Shown piece by piece: positions 20,770-30,933 of a DNA stretch of 64,000 bases (positions within the stretch are counted from its first letter, which is position 1; each line of letters begins with the position of its first letter). Where the stretch lies: the NCBI GenBank assembly GCA_026075535.2, contig AP026538.1, positions 1,302,001-1,366,000 of the forward strand, written 5' to 3'. A program made the translations under genes and the position numbers. Source of the DNA: Tricholoma matsutake. Taxonomy: Eukaryota > Basidiomycota > Agaricomycetes > Agaricales > Tricholomataceae. Below the pieces are notes generated by a model, which did no database searches, was not told where the DNA came from, and saw nothing but the letters and a program-made list of their open reading frames with translations.

Positions 20770-21690
20770 TACAAACTGCGAGTGTATTACTAAATTACTA
20801 AGCATCAAATTGTCATGCAAGATTTTCCCAGCACGAGCTCATTCTGCTGGCTTTATGCTGTTTCTTTGGTCGGCCATAGATTTGTCGTGTTCAAATTTTC
20901 AATGTTGCCGCGGCCCCCTAATTACTAGTCAATGCCATCAGCCTAAACTTTACTGTACTCCTGACCATTTTTTGGCTAATAATTGAATCTTGTGTTCTTA
21001 TAGTCTTCTCATGCTCATTTTCAGTCATACTTTATTTAAAAAAAATTTGCTGGTCAGATTGGCGGCTATACAAAAGTAGTGGCCACTAGGTGACCCACTC
21101 CATATGTATGTAGTTATGAGGAAAAGACTCCGAGTCGGAGATTCTGGCATTCTGGTTCATCGCAGCAAATGATATCATCTCACGATATAGCAATATACAT
21201 GAGACAGCGTGAGACTCGGACATTATAACTTATAAGTAGCCACCAGATCATGATCATATGATATATCACATACTTACTACCTCTTACTACACGATTCTAC
21301 CCATAGTATGCTTGGCAGATCAGGTGCATTTCCATCTTAGAAACACTGGAGCTTCATGGTAGCAGAGAGTCCGAGAGTCTTTTCTCATGTTCGTATACAG
21401 TTTATAACTTGAACAGTGACTCTGAGTCGGACGCCGGTGTCCATTGTCTCAACCCATCATTGTACCACCTCTTGATTTCAGTTCCAATGACCACCAATTC
21501 AGTGCAGATACTTTGAAGCTCTCCTAATCAGGCAGAGCCTGACTCAGACTTGAATTTGGCGCTTCATATGAAAATTTGAAATCTCACCCTTCTTCTCCGC
21601 TTACTCACTACTATCAATCAGGGAAACGCCATACTCCCTGCCACAGATGCTCCTCCCATCCAGAATCTACCGGTCCACAGAAAGGTTGAT
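20770..21690. other. Intergenic stretch with a MITE-like inverted repeat
   Basis: No supported gene. Within it, ATGAGGAAAAGACTC (21116-21130) is matched in inverted orientation by GAGTCTTTTCTCAT (21375-21388), bounding about 270 bp and consistent with a miniature inverted-repeat element. Several CTCNGAGTCGGA-like words sit near both arms. Confidence 0.45.
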
Positions 21691-21693
21691 GCA

Positions 21694-23971
21694 GTGACAA
21701 CTATTCTAGTGTGTAACAAAGAAGTCCTTGCCGCTACAGCATACACTTCCAGTGGAAGTCTTGTAGTGGCCAGTGCGATGTCCACAGAAGAAGCTCACTC
21801 TGAAGAGGATGATGATTTTGTCACTACTCCTTACACCAATCAAACACTGGATATCACTGCTATTGCCAACCCAGAGCACAGTAATTCTGCAAAGGGCATC
21901 AGATTGGCTTCAGGCAAAGATTTGTGGTCTCGCTTTGATCAAGATGATTGTTGGAAATTGATGAGAAAGTGAGCTTCTACCGGTACCTGGCATCACTTCC
22001 TCATTGCTTATCATGTATCCAGGGTCAGACAATCTACACTGGCAGACCATACAGAATCTGTATGTTCCTATCTCAATACATACAAGATTTCCAAGCCTTC
22101 TGCATGACCCACTGAATCCAGGTGCTTTTCCCGCTTTCTCGTTGTGCAGTGTTGGAAGAGAATGAAATGACGGATTTTCCATTGGTCATCGCTTGGGATT
22201 CTTCACATGCTAGATGAAGCAACCAACTCCTTGACAAAGTCAATCCAGAAGCATGAGTGGACCAAACCTGTTCGTGACCTGAGACTGGCTTGATATCTCG
22301 ACCCAATGGACGATTTGAGAATGAAAGTTTTGGTGAAGTACTCCCGGAACAAGGAGGACATGGCTGATAAATATTTAGAGGTGCTATGCTCCAAGGAGCA
22401 ATTAGCCTCATTTGAGATATACTGCAAGGACACTGTGACAACATTCCACAACTTCCTCTTGGCCATCCTGGTTGGCTATGCAAGTGCCCTCCTGAGGTTG
22501 GAAGCGGCTATTGCTGCTAAATCATCATCATCGGTATCCATGAAGCATCTGAGGTCAAGGAAGAAGGATGGCCAGAAGGAGGCCAAACTCAAGAAGGATG
22601 ACGAGAAGGAGGCCAAACTCAAGGAGGATGACCAGCAACTTACGAAGGATGTGTCAAATCTGGTGCATGATGTCACTTTCTATGCCAATGCTCTTGTCTG
22701 CATTGCACACTCCAATGCGTTAAAAGAACATCTCCAAGTTCTATTCCTGGGTGAGATGTTGCCTCCTATGGTGTTCAGGAAAGATGAATATAACAAATGG
22801 GCCACATTGTACATCGGTAAGGGTGGAGTCTACAAAGCGGCAGATGACATCCAAGTCGACAAAGTGGCAGATGGTGTCGGCAGGGCGGCAAGCAGCATTG
22901 GCCAAGTTGCCTTGAAGGACAAGGAGGGGGATGACAAGGAGGGGGAGGATGATGAGGAGGGGGAGGATGATGCAGAGGGGGATGGCAAGGATGGCAAGGA
23001 AGGCAAGGAGCAGACAGAGGTGTCTAGATCTCACACGACCACGATCAATTTACAGACCATCCAGCACATAACCATGATCAATTTCCAGACCGTCCAGAAA
23101 TGGATCATGGCATTTGTTGGGCACTTCTCAGCACAGCATGCCTTGGAGAAACATGTTGGTGGTCTCCCACCTAGTGAACCCGTCCATCTCGATCTCCTCA
23201 TTATGCCCCACTCTAGGGTGAAAATCGGTTCCTGGCCCTACATGGAGGGTTTAATCGAGGACACATTGAAGGCCCATTCGGTGAACTATAAAATAATGAT
23301 GGCGAAGTACATCCACAAAGTTAAAAACCATGTCCTTGGAGCTGATGCCAGTGGCAATTGGATGGACCAGATTAGGATATTCTCAATATTCCAGAACCTG
23401 GTGAAGAATGGTGCCCACCCCGAGTCATCATTGGAGTTTCCTGGAGGCACGCATTGCAAGGCTATTTTGGCTGCTTTCCTTGCCTACTGTAATGTAGCGA
23501 CTTTGGAAGAGAAGGACAAGCCCAAATCTAAAGAGCTTAGCCAGGTACTTGATCCACTTACCTTGAGGTTTAAATTCATTATTTTAACTTGTTGTGCAGA
23601 GACTGAAGTTTTATGATCAATGGATTTCGGTGTCAAAGCTATGCTGTCCTGCTTGCTGGGAGTTGATAAAACTCGGCAAAATTGAGGATATCTCAGATCA
23701 GGCATTTAAAGTCCATGGTCGTCATGCCAATCTTTATGATGTGGAATTGCCAGAGTGGCTGCCTCGTGATATTTTGGAGGCGATGATACAGAAATTTCAA
23801 CTTTTCGTATATCAGCAACTTGAAATCCTCGATGCCCATGACTCATCGGTGAACACTGGCCATGGACACACCCGTAACCTCTCTCGTGAAAGTAACATGA
23901 GCATCGAAACTGCCAGTAGCAGTGTATCAATACCAGACCCTGACAAGGATGTTGAATTCCTCCATAGGTAA
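21694..23971 (+). pseudogene. OTT_1508-deaminase-like gene
   Basis: It resembles the OTT_1508-like members of the cytidine-deaminase-like fold that are numerous in Agaricomycetes; substrate unknown. The 5' frame has DLWSRFDQDDCWKLMRK. The main frame (22306-23545) includes KYLEVLCSKEQLASFEIYCKD, NFLLAILVGYASALL, a Lys/Glu repeat (KKDDEKEAKLKEDD), an Asp/Glu/Gly-rich linker (22920-23000) and GGTHCKAILAAF. A 55-bp intron (23545-23599, GTACTT...GTGCAG) joins it to DQWISVSKLCCPACWELI and VELPEWLPRDILEAM. The two zinc-site halves are therefore HC. and CCPAC. The residue after HC, Glu in related proteins as I recall them, is Lys here. An in-frame TGA (about 22298, LRLA-stop-YLDPMDD) interrupts the frame, so activity is doubtful. 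Confidence 0.55.
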
Positions 23972-23979
23972 GCATTTTT

Positions 23980-24610
23980 ATCTTTTTTGATCCCAACCAT
24001 CTGCTATAGCCAATTTTAGCCAACTTCTGTCCGACCACCGAGTTGAATGAATGGTCAAAACCTGCATGGAGGCCTTTGGGTTGTATATGATGCTTATTAT
24101 CTTGTTGAACGAGCTTTTCAGAGTTTTGTTTTTCCTGTGCAAGTACTGTGTCTCCCATCTTTCAGTCCGAGTTGCAGTAAAAAGCAGCACATTTTTTTCA
24201 TTCCAGCCTCATCTCCCCACTGTTCATGTACAACCATGTGCATCATTTATTTCATACTTTCTGCTTATGGTTCCCCCTGATAGTTCAAGCAGGAACCTGT
24301 TCAGGTTCAGAAGTAGTTGTCATCGCATCGCTGGTTGGGTCTTTATTTCAAGTTTATGGATTGTTTTTTTTTTCTTCCAGATCCAGCTCATTTTGTATGC
24401 ACTTGTACTTGCTTGTCCTATGTTGTACTGCAGCTCCAACACATTGTTTCAACTACAAGTTCAACTTGCATGGAAGGAAGACTCCAAAAGCCTGAGTGGT
24501 GTAGAACAGTGGTTGGGGGTGTACTTCACTGGCAGGCACCCAGGGTCTGGCATTCTGGAGCACTGCCACTAGTACAGGGATTATCCGAGTCTGCTGGTGT
24601 CGGATGTCAA
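23980..24610. other. Stretch without a supported gene
   Basis: Overlapping plus-strand frames of 77-173 codons (24047-24643) are Cys/Phe/Ser-rich with no domain and no coherent codon pattern. I regard them as chance frames in pyrimidine-rich DNA. Confidence 0.4.
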
Positions 24611-24619
24611 AGTTCGCTT

Positions 24620-24960
24620 TCTGACCTTGTACTTCCAACTTGAAGTTTGCCACTTCTTTCCATGCTCCATTTTCTCCTACTCATTTTTTGTCACCCAGTG
24701 CAGGTCTGACTTTTTGTCACTCAATCCTACTCGTACATTTGGACTTGGATTCCAAACCTCAGCTTTTAAGTTGCCTGTGGATTTCTTCCGAGTCCTCCCA
24801 CCTGCCATTTGGGTCGCCTTTGGCGCCTTGAAGACTCAACACTGTATTTACATCATCTGTACAACTCATCTGTTCTCTCCTACATTTCTGGTCGCCTGCA
24901 GGTCTGACTTTTTGACACTCATTCAACGGATCACCCGGCCAACACAAAGGTTCAGGTAAG
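24620..24960 (+). repeat. Shared upstream repeat block, copy C
   Basis: It matches the minus strand of 16100-16400: TACTTCCAACTTGAAG, CATTTTCTCCTACTCATTTTT, GCAGGTCTGACTTTTTGTCAC (24701-24720), TTTGGCGCCTTGAA and ATTTACATCAT, then a second motif copy (24902-24918). It lies about 180 bp upstream of the dioxygenase frame, as copy B lies upstream of the hypothetical gene. Confidence 0.7.
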
Positions 24961-25138
24961 TAACAAGTTAAACCTATCAACACCTCTTTCAACCCATCCA
25001 AGGGTCAGATGGCCCCTTGAGGTGAGATCCCCTTTCCGATGTTTCTACTTCACTGGCAGTTGACCCCGAAATCCATTCATATGGAAAAAAAAGTATGAAT
25101 GAATATTTCTTACATCAGAGAAAGTTGGCTGAAATACT

Positions 25139-26671
25139 TTGGCACAGGACAAACCTTGGCCCACCCCCATCAGTGCCCACAACCCATCGTTTGATTTCGA
25201 GTCAGCAATCGCATTGAGTATCAAAAGGGAGGAGATGTTTGGCTATTTAGACGGTAGGGAAATAGGACATGGCCTTTTTAGCGATTCTCCCCTCACCACG
25301 CCGGCGCCTACTCCACCTCCCTCACCTACTCAAAAACTGACTTCTTTGGATGACCACAATCTCCCTCCAGATCCCCAGTCAGTGCCAGGGGAAACCACTT
25401 CAACCTCAGCTGGTCAGCTGGAAAATGCGGGTAAGAAGTACAGCAGCAACAAGCAATGGAGCCACGCAAAGCAGAAGCGCGACAGAGCTGAGCAGCGGAA
25501 GGAGCGTGAGGCTGGAGTGCATGCTTACGAAGTTTGGCCCGCCACCCACCAGAAATTGCATAACCCAAACTCAAAGGCCATTGATGCCAAGCTCGATCTC
25601 ACGGATATTTCGATCTTGGCCCCTGGGTACATAGGTCTATGCGACACTGAGGAGTTGAAGGATAAGACCGCATACGAGTTGGATGATCTGGTTGGAGAGA
25701 ACTCGTGCTTCAAATTTAAGCTGCAAAAGTGGGATGGCAGGTAAGCTAAGTCACTTTTGTGTCAATTCCTATAGCTGGAACTTGAATTTGACAGAAAATC
25801 AATCCCCATCAAGGATCACGCCGGCCAGATTTTCTGTGTAGGCATTGGGCAGCCAGATGACAGTAACCAGCCGGAGGAGCAAAAATGGTTGAAGGGAATG
25901 GCAGATGTGGAGAGGGAGATGGAGGAGGCCAGTGAGCAATGCTCCTTTGATTCTAAGGACTTGAATCATCGCCATGGGTCTTTCCCAGCCCTGGCAGCTG
26001 GTGTATCATTTGGTGGTGGACAAGTGATCCCGGGCAACCTCGTGCACAACCGAGCAAATTGCAGAGTTTTACGAGAACTCCTCAGCTACCCGTCCTTTGT
26101 CCACATCTCCAAATTTGTGAATGGTGGATTTGAAGCTTGGTTCCCCAAGCTTTATAAATATTACCATGAAACTCTTGGGGCCCTGTACGAGCAGGACAAA
26201 GGCCTTGAGCACCTATTTCTGGATAGCGTCTGGGCAGCAATTTCTTTCAACTTCGGCCCAGCGACTTGGTGCTATCGGCATATGGATTGGGGGAACTTCA
26301 CCTTCGGAGTCTGCATTATAACCAATGTTGGAAAGTTTGATTCAACGTGTGGTGGCCACCTCATCCTATGGGAGTGTGGCATTGTTATCGAGTTTCCTCC
26401 AGGCATGTCCATCATCATTCCCTCAGCTGTCATCAGCCACTCGAACCTCCCCATCCAACCCCACGAGATTTGGTACTCCTTCATGCAGTACGCAGCCAGT
26501 GGTCTATTCCGATGGGTTGAGCATGGGTTTCAGAAGGAGGAGAGCTACGCTAATGGATCTTTGGCAGCCAAGCATGCGGCAGAAGAGGTTCATAGGGCAG
26601 CATGTAAGGATTTTGGTCTTTCTTTGTTTTCTACGATGGATGAGCTGCGTGCAATGGCACAACAGAGCTAA
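25139..26671 (+). CDS. 2OG-Fe(II) dioxygenase, TET/JBP-like
   Basis: It resembles the Agaricomycete TET/JBP-like family, whose known members oxidise methylated bases in DNA. Two exons (25139-25740 and 25795-26671, 54-bp intron GTAAGC...GACAG) give about 493 codons. The N-terminus has FESAIALSIKREEMFGYLDGREIGHGLF, a Pro-rich linker and a basic stretch (KQKRDRAEQRKERE). The catalytic part has CYRHMDWGNF (HxD), FGVCIITNVGKFD, GGHLILWECGIVIEFPPG, IIPSAVISHSN (distal His), HEIWYSFMQYAASGLFRWVEHGF. At 11 residues after the distal His, where 2-oxoglutarate-binding Arg is expected (ETRYSF in relatives as I recall), this copy has Trp. No stop or frameshift is seen. The true start is unresolved: the frame is open 5' without a clear ATG. 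A decayed copy lies at 8130-8541. Confidence 0.65.
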
Positions 26672-27004
26672 CTTAGTAGCTGCTGCATTGTACCAGTAAA
26701 CTGGCAATCAACGCTACTTCATGTAAAATTACAATTGGACCCATTCATCTGCTCAGTAATATATTGTCTTTTGCTTCCTAGCTCCTAGTACAATGAGAAT
26801 GTGGAGACTCCAGTGGCCTGATAGAACCTCCGAGCCTGAACTTGAAGCTTGAAGCTTGAAGGCTTGTCCGATCTCGATGTTAGGACATGTTTACACCCTT
26901 ACATAATTATAAACAAGTCATGGGAAGTTCAAGTTGAAGTGGCAGTGCTCGACTTCTTGTTCAAGTTCTCCCTCTTGTCCTTCCTCACTTCTGCATGTGC
27001 TGCT

Positions 27005-27110
27005 CTTACTTCCTGGCCTTGCAGGTCTGACTTTTGTCACCTGCCCAGTTGTGTCTGACTTTTCATCACACAACCCTACATTTGGGTTACCTCTGGCCCC
27101 TTGAACCTGT
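27005..27110 (+). repeat. Shared repeat block, copy D
   Basis: GCAGGTCTGACTTTTGTCACC (27022-27041) and GTCTGACTTTTCATCAC (27053-27069), followed by ACAACCCTACATTTGGG and CTGGCCCCTTGAACCTGTCAGCA, match the minus strand of 7860-7765 closely. It is downstream of the dioxygenase gene, as copy A is downstream of the dioxygenase remnant. Confidence 0.75.
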
Positions 27111-27166
27111 CAGCAGCTCGCCCTAGAGTCCTTGACAGGAATTTCAGTACATCCAAGTGTCAGATG

Positions 27167-27935
27167 TCCCCTCGAGGTGAGATCCCCTTTACCCACTATA
27201 TCAGTTACACAATGCCTGTCCATGCTTGTGCCCAGGAAATTGGTGCAAGCAGCGCATAGCAACAGGGTGGCAGCTGATAAAAGATCGAGAGCTGACACAT
27301 TTTCTACTTTAGTTCATCCTGAAGCCCATTCACCTCCACAAAGGTGTCAATGTTTCCTATATCCAACGCGGTTGGCTGAAGTACTTTGTTCCAGGGGTGC
27401 CCAGTCAAGCTGCTTGGTGGATGCGCCTCCATGTATGCGCCGGTGTTGGCTTGATGTAGCAGTGACAATAAGCTTCTCAATGCGTCTGATGGCACCTCAA
27501 GGTGAGAGCCTCCTTTCTTACCCTGCCCTGTCAGATATGCAATGCCTGCCCTTTACTCGAGCCTGGGAAATTGGCGCAAGCAACGTGTAGCTGTATGACA
27601 GCAGGCAATCAATGATCGAGAACTGACACATTTTTTTATTTACTTTAGTTCATCCCAAAGCCCATTCATCTTGACAAAGCTGTTAATCCTTCCCATATCT
27701 GATGCAGCGTTCGGTGTTCAGGGTATGTGTCAGTGTTGGCATGAGTAGTGGCGATGACTTGGACAGGCTTCCCAAGGTGAGAGCCTCCCTTCTTACTCTG
27801 CCCTGTCAGGTATGCAATGCCCACCCTTTACTCGAGCCCGGGAAATTGGCGCAAGCGACGTGTAGCTGTATGGCGGCACATAATCAAAGATCGAAAGCTG
27901 ACATGCTTTCTAGCTTAGTTAATCCCTCAGCTATC
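27167..27935 (+). repeat. Three intron-like units and hypothetical-gene fragments
   Basis: Three diverged copies (about 27167-27340, 27492-27671 and 27766-27935) share AAGGTGAGAGCCTCC/AGGTGAGATCCCC at the start, GAAATTGGYGCAAGC in the middle and ACTTTAGTTCATCC (or a variant) at the end. Each thus reads AG|GTGAGA...TTTAG|TTCATCC, like an intron with flanking exon edges. Between units 1 and 2, RRCWLDVAVT resembles the QRCWLDV segment of the 14-16 kb gene. The same unit occurs once at 7298-7400 (minus). Confidence 0.6.
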
Positions 27936-27959
27936 CAAAAGGTATTTATATTTCTTATA

Positions 27960-28575
27960 TCTGATGCAGGCAGCTAAAATGTCCTGGCCCAGGTGCGCTC
28001 AAGCATGTTCCTCTACTTGGCAGCCCATTCGTGCCTGTGTTTGCATGCTGTCTTTTTTTGCTTTGGCTGTGACACAACAGTACCTATGCAGCTACCCTTA
28101 ATTTATATGCCATTCAAATGCATCATGCCTGCTCGTCCCCAAGTTCCCAACTTCAAGTTGGTCCCCACTGATTCCACATATTTCATCGGTTGCTTTCACC
28201 ATCTCATATACATAGCAGTCAAAGTCCAGATATGACATTAATGATAGTTGAAAATGAGTATTGATAAATTTAATTATATCTAGCCTTTGACACATGGTCA
28301 TTGTGATGTATGCTAGGAAGTAAGGCATGCTTAACCATTATTTTACCCTTATTCTACTAGTATGCATCGAGGAATAAAGCCCTAAGACTTTGTGGTGTGC
28401 ATGTTTATAATTTTCTGCTTCCTTGCATAGATGGGCTCCTGAGCCACCTATTTTCAGGATCATCCCCATGTAACTGATGGGGTAAATGTTTTATGAGGGC
28501 AGGGCCATGCAACATGGTTGATTTGAAATCTAGAAGGGTATATACAAAATGATTGAAATAAGAAGTCTAAATGAT
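27960..28575. other. Stretch without a supported gene
   Basis: Only short frames without domains, and no recurring repeat recognised. Confidence 0.4.
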
Positions 28576-28582
28576 GGTTAGT

Positions 28583-29266
28583 TTATCCATGCTGCCTTCC
28601 TTCCTCACAGTCAGTTAGCTCCGAATCATCCTCCCTTTGCAGGCTGCAGTAGTGGCTATGGAATGCTTGGCGCATTGTGATGAGTAAGCACACCTCACAC
28701 TTGGCAAACAGGCCGAAGAATTCCACCTCCATTAGCCCAGGCCTATCCATGGAATCAAGCTTCAAGAATTTGCACCAGTCGGTTTCATAACCAAGATCCA
28801 TGTACTCAACAGAATGGGGCACTTCAGCAGTTAAATCTATGGCCAGGGTTAGCTCGAATGTTTTGGGATTGCTCTTCACTTACCTGCTTCCGCGTAGGTC
28901 CGCTTCAACGGCCTTGGGATGCACTCTAATTCCCAGCGATGTAGAGCAGGAGGAGGGCGCAATGTGTTGCTTTCTTCATAATATGTGGTAAGTACTTTGA
29001 GCTCTGGAGAAACCTCCCAACTTACCTTGAGGTGGAAACGTCCACACTGGAATGCCAACCACCTGATATAGCCTCTGTAATGGCACTGGGCTGCTGTAAA
29101 CACTTACTGCATTCTTCAGTACAGATGGAGACTGACTGATGTATCCACATCGGCCGTTTGCACATTCGGCAACGTACTCCCCGGCGTAGCGTCCAAAGAC
29201 CGGCATGTATATGGCCGCTTCAGTGAAGACCGGGTCTTCACTAACCTGTTGAAGCAATGGACACAA
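28583..29266 (-). CDS. Cys-containing conserved hypothetical gene, 3' part
   Basis: On the minus strand: VFTEAAIYMPVFGRYAGEYVAECANGRCGYI (about 29240-29140), then PLQRLYQVVGIPVWTFPPQ, a perfect donor (CTCAAG|GTAAGT near 29025), an exon with LRPPPALHRWELECIPRPLKRTYAEA, an intron (GTAAGTGAAG...GGCCATAG, about 28878-28840), and a last exon with YMDLGYETDWCKFLKLDSMDRPG, FFGLFAKCEVC and AFHSHYC ending at 28583. The FAKCEVC...HSHYC pattern suggests a C2HC-like zinc site. I know the protein type from Agaricomycetes but not its function. The 5' end is not resolved upstream of 29310, so this may be a truncated copy. Confidence 0.55.
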
Positions 29267-29649
29267 GCAGCTGGGCCCAAGGAATTGGTAATGCTCACGA
29301 TGTTCACACAGTGTGCCTGGTGCTACATGCTTCCTTGCATGGATGGGCCTTTATATGGCCATCAGAGTTGCAGCAGCAAGGCTCCAAGCTACGCACCAGT
29401 GCCATTTGGTCAGTTTCAGTGTAGCTGGCTCAAGGGACCAGATGACATCTGTTGAGTTGTATACCTTGTTGAGCAATATCTGCTGGTACATCGGGGCAGT
29501 GGTCACTGTCAGCGGCTGTGGATGCCTGGGCATGGAGAAAGGAACTGCTTGACGAAGGTGAGGGGCTCAATTCAATGCTAAGTGTTGAATTGGGCTTTGT
29601 TGGTTGAATTGGCCAGGCATTTATGGGCCACTAGGCTTTGAATGAGTCA

Positions 29650-29737
29650 CCCCGCTGTGACTCAGATTGACTGACTCTGAGTCAGCGAGGGCGCACTGTG
29701 ACTCAGATTGACAGACTCTGAGTCAGTGAGGTCATTA
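29650..29737. promoter_or_regulatory. Duplicated cluster of TGACTCA/TGAGTCA words
   Basis: Two head-to-tail copies of TGTGACTCAGATTGACNGAC / TCTGAGTCAG give four TGASTCA words (the consensus bound by fungal Gcn4/AP-1-type bZIP factors) in inverted pairs within 90 bp. The cluster lies between a minus-strand gene and the plus-strand DUF6698 gene, where a promoter is expected. Binding is inference only. Confidence 0.4.
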
Positions 29738-29879
29738 AAAGTTGGCACAGCAAGCAATAGGCCCCATCCTCCTTGGCCCCCGTTGTATCCCCAATGCCGG
29801 ATGAGAACTCTCCTCCAGACAATGCTACAAGCGTCAATGCCCTCAAGCTTGGGAACAGGAAAAAGCCATGTGTCCATTG

Positions 29880-30933
29880 TATTTCCACCATGCCATGCTC
29901 TAATGCTACCACTCAGCCATGCCAGTGATCCCTTAGTTCATTACGGGCAACATTTTGGCCAAGCAGTGCATGCGATGTGCAGCATCCAAGCATTGCTGAC
30001 CAATGGCATACTTTGCATGGGTGAGCAGGGGGAAGTCGTAGAAGAGTCGCTCACTCCCGAACAAGTATCATAATTGATTAATCTACTTCTTGGCTAATAC
30101 TCTTCCATGTTGCAGGGCCAGAAAAGAGCATAGAGTGTTCCAACAACTCTTGCACATGGTGCCCCATCTTCTGGAGTGCCTTATGGAAGCTTCTAATGAA
30201 GAGTGCATGGCAGTCGCAGAATTAGTATGTTGATTGCTCCGTGAATCTACATACCTTTTCTCATCCATTAAAGATTCAAAAGGGCATATCCAGCACAGGA
30301 TCGGACAATACTAAGAGCTTGAAAGGTGTTGTTCTGGAGTGGATAAGCCCTCCCAGCATACCTGTCTGCCCACCCCTCTCCCGGAATGTCAAGACAAACA
30401 GGGGCTATCATCATCCCACCACCAGCACCCTCCTCTGTCCTGTTGGTCTAGACTGGAACAATGCAGAGTCAGTGTTCCTTCCTTTGCATATGCAGTTTAC
30501 ACCGCTGATCTCCCCATCTAGTGTGCATGAAAAGCTTTCTAGTGGTGAAATGCCTGTCTGCAGTGATCAGTGGCCGATGCTGGTGTACGCAAACCAGGAG
30601 TATGATCCCAAAAACCCTTGGGAGGGGCTGTTCAGAAGCTGGATTCTTGTTTGGGTTTGCATGCATTTTTCCTCCTCATCCGCTGCTGACTCTGTCTTGT
30701 TCAGGCATTCAAGCACATCTTTACCTCACCCAGTTCGGTAGAGAAAGAGGTGAAGGCGACAAGATCAGGTAATGCTGATATCCACGGCATGACCCGGGTC
30801 ACTACTGCCTCCCTGGCCTATGTAGCCATGCAGGTGGGTGGGGAGTTAGCACACCAGTAACCCATCACTGATGATCTAACCAGCTTCGCTTTGCATTATC
30901 ATCCTCTTCGGTGTTCTGTTGGTCGGACACTGT
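29880..30933 (+). pseudogene. DUF6698 gene, 5' part (split by LTR element)
   Basis: It resembles the Agaricomycete DUF6698 family, function unknown. Exon text in order: SDPLVHYGQHFGQAVHAMCS and LLTNGILCMGEQGE; intron 30065-30115; ARKEHRVFQQLLHMVPHLLE; an intron (GTATGTTG...TTAAAG); QKGISSTGSDNTKSLKG and PPLSRNVKTNRGYHHP; LLCPVGLDWNNA; intron (GTCAGT...ATCTAG); EKLSSGEMPVCSDQWPMLVY and WEGLFRSWIL; intron ending TTGTTCAG; FTSPSSVEKEV, GMTRVTTASLAYVAMQ; intron GTGGGT...TAACCAG; then FALHYHPL-like text up to the insertion point at 30933. The frame continues after the retrotransposon at 41197, so the element interrupts an exon. Confidence 0.7.

Noticed and set aside
24047..24643. Cys/Phe-rich plus-strand frames with hydrophobic runs
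   Set aside because: Mutually overlapping, no conserved motif, and they sit in pyrimidine-rich DNA before a repeat block.
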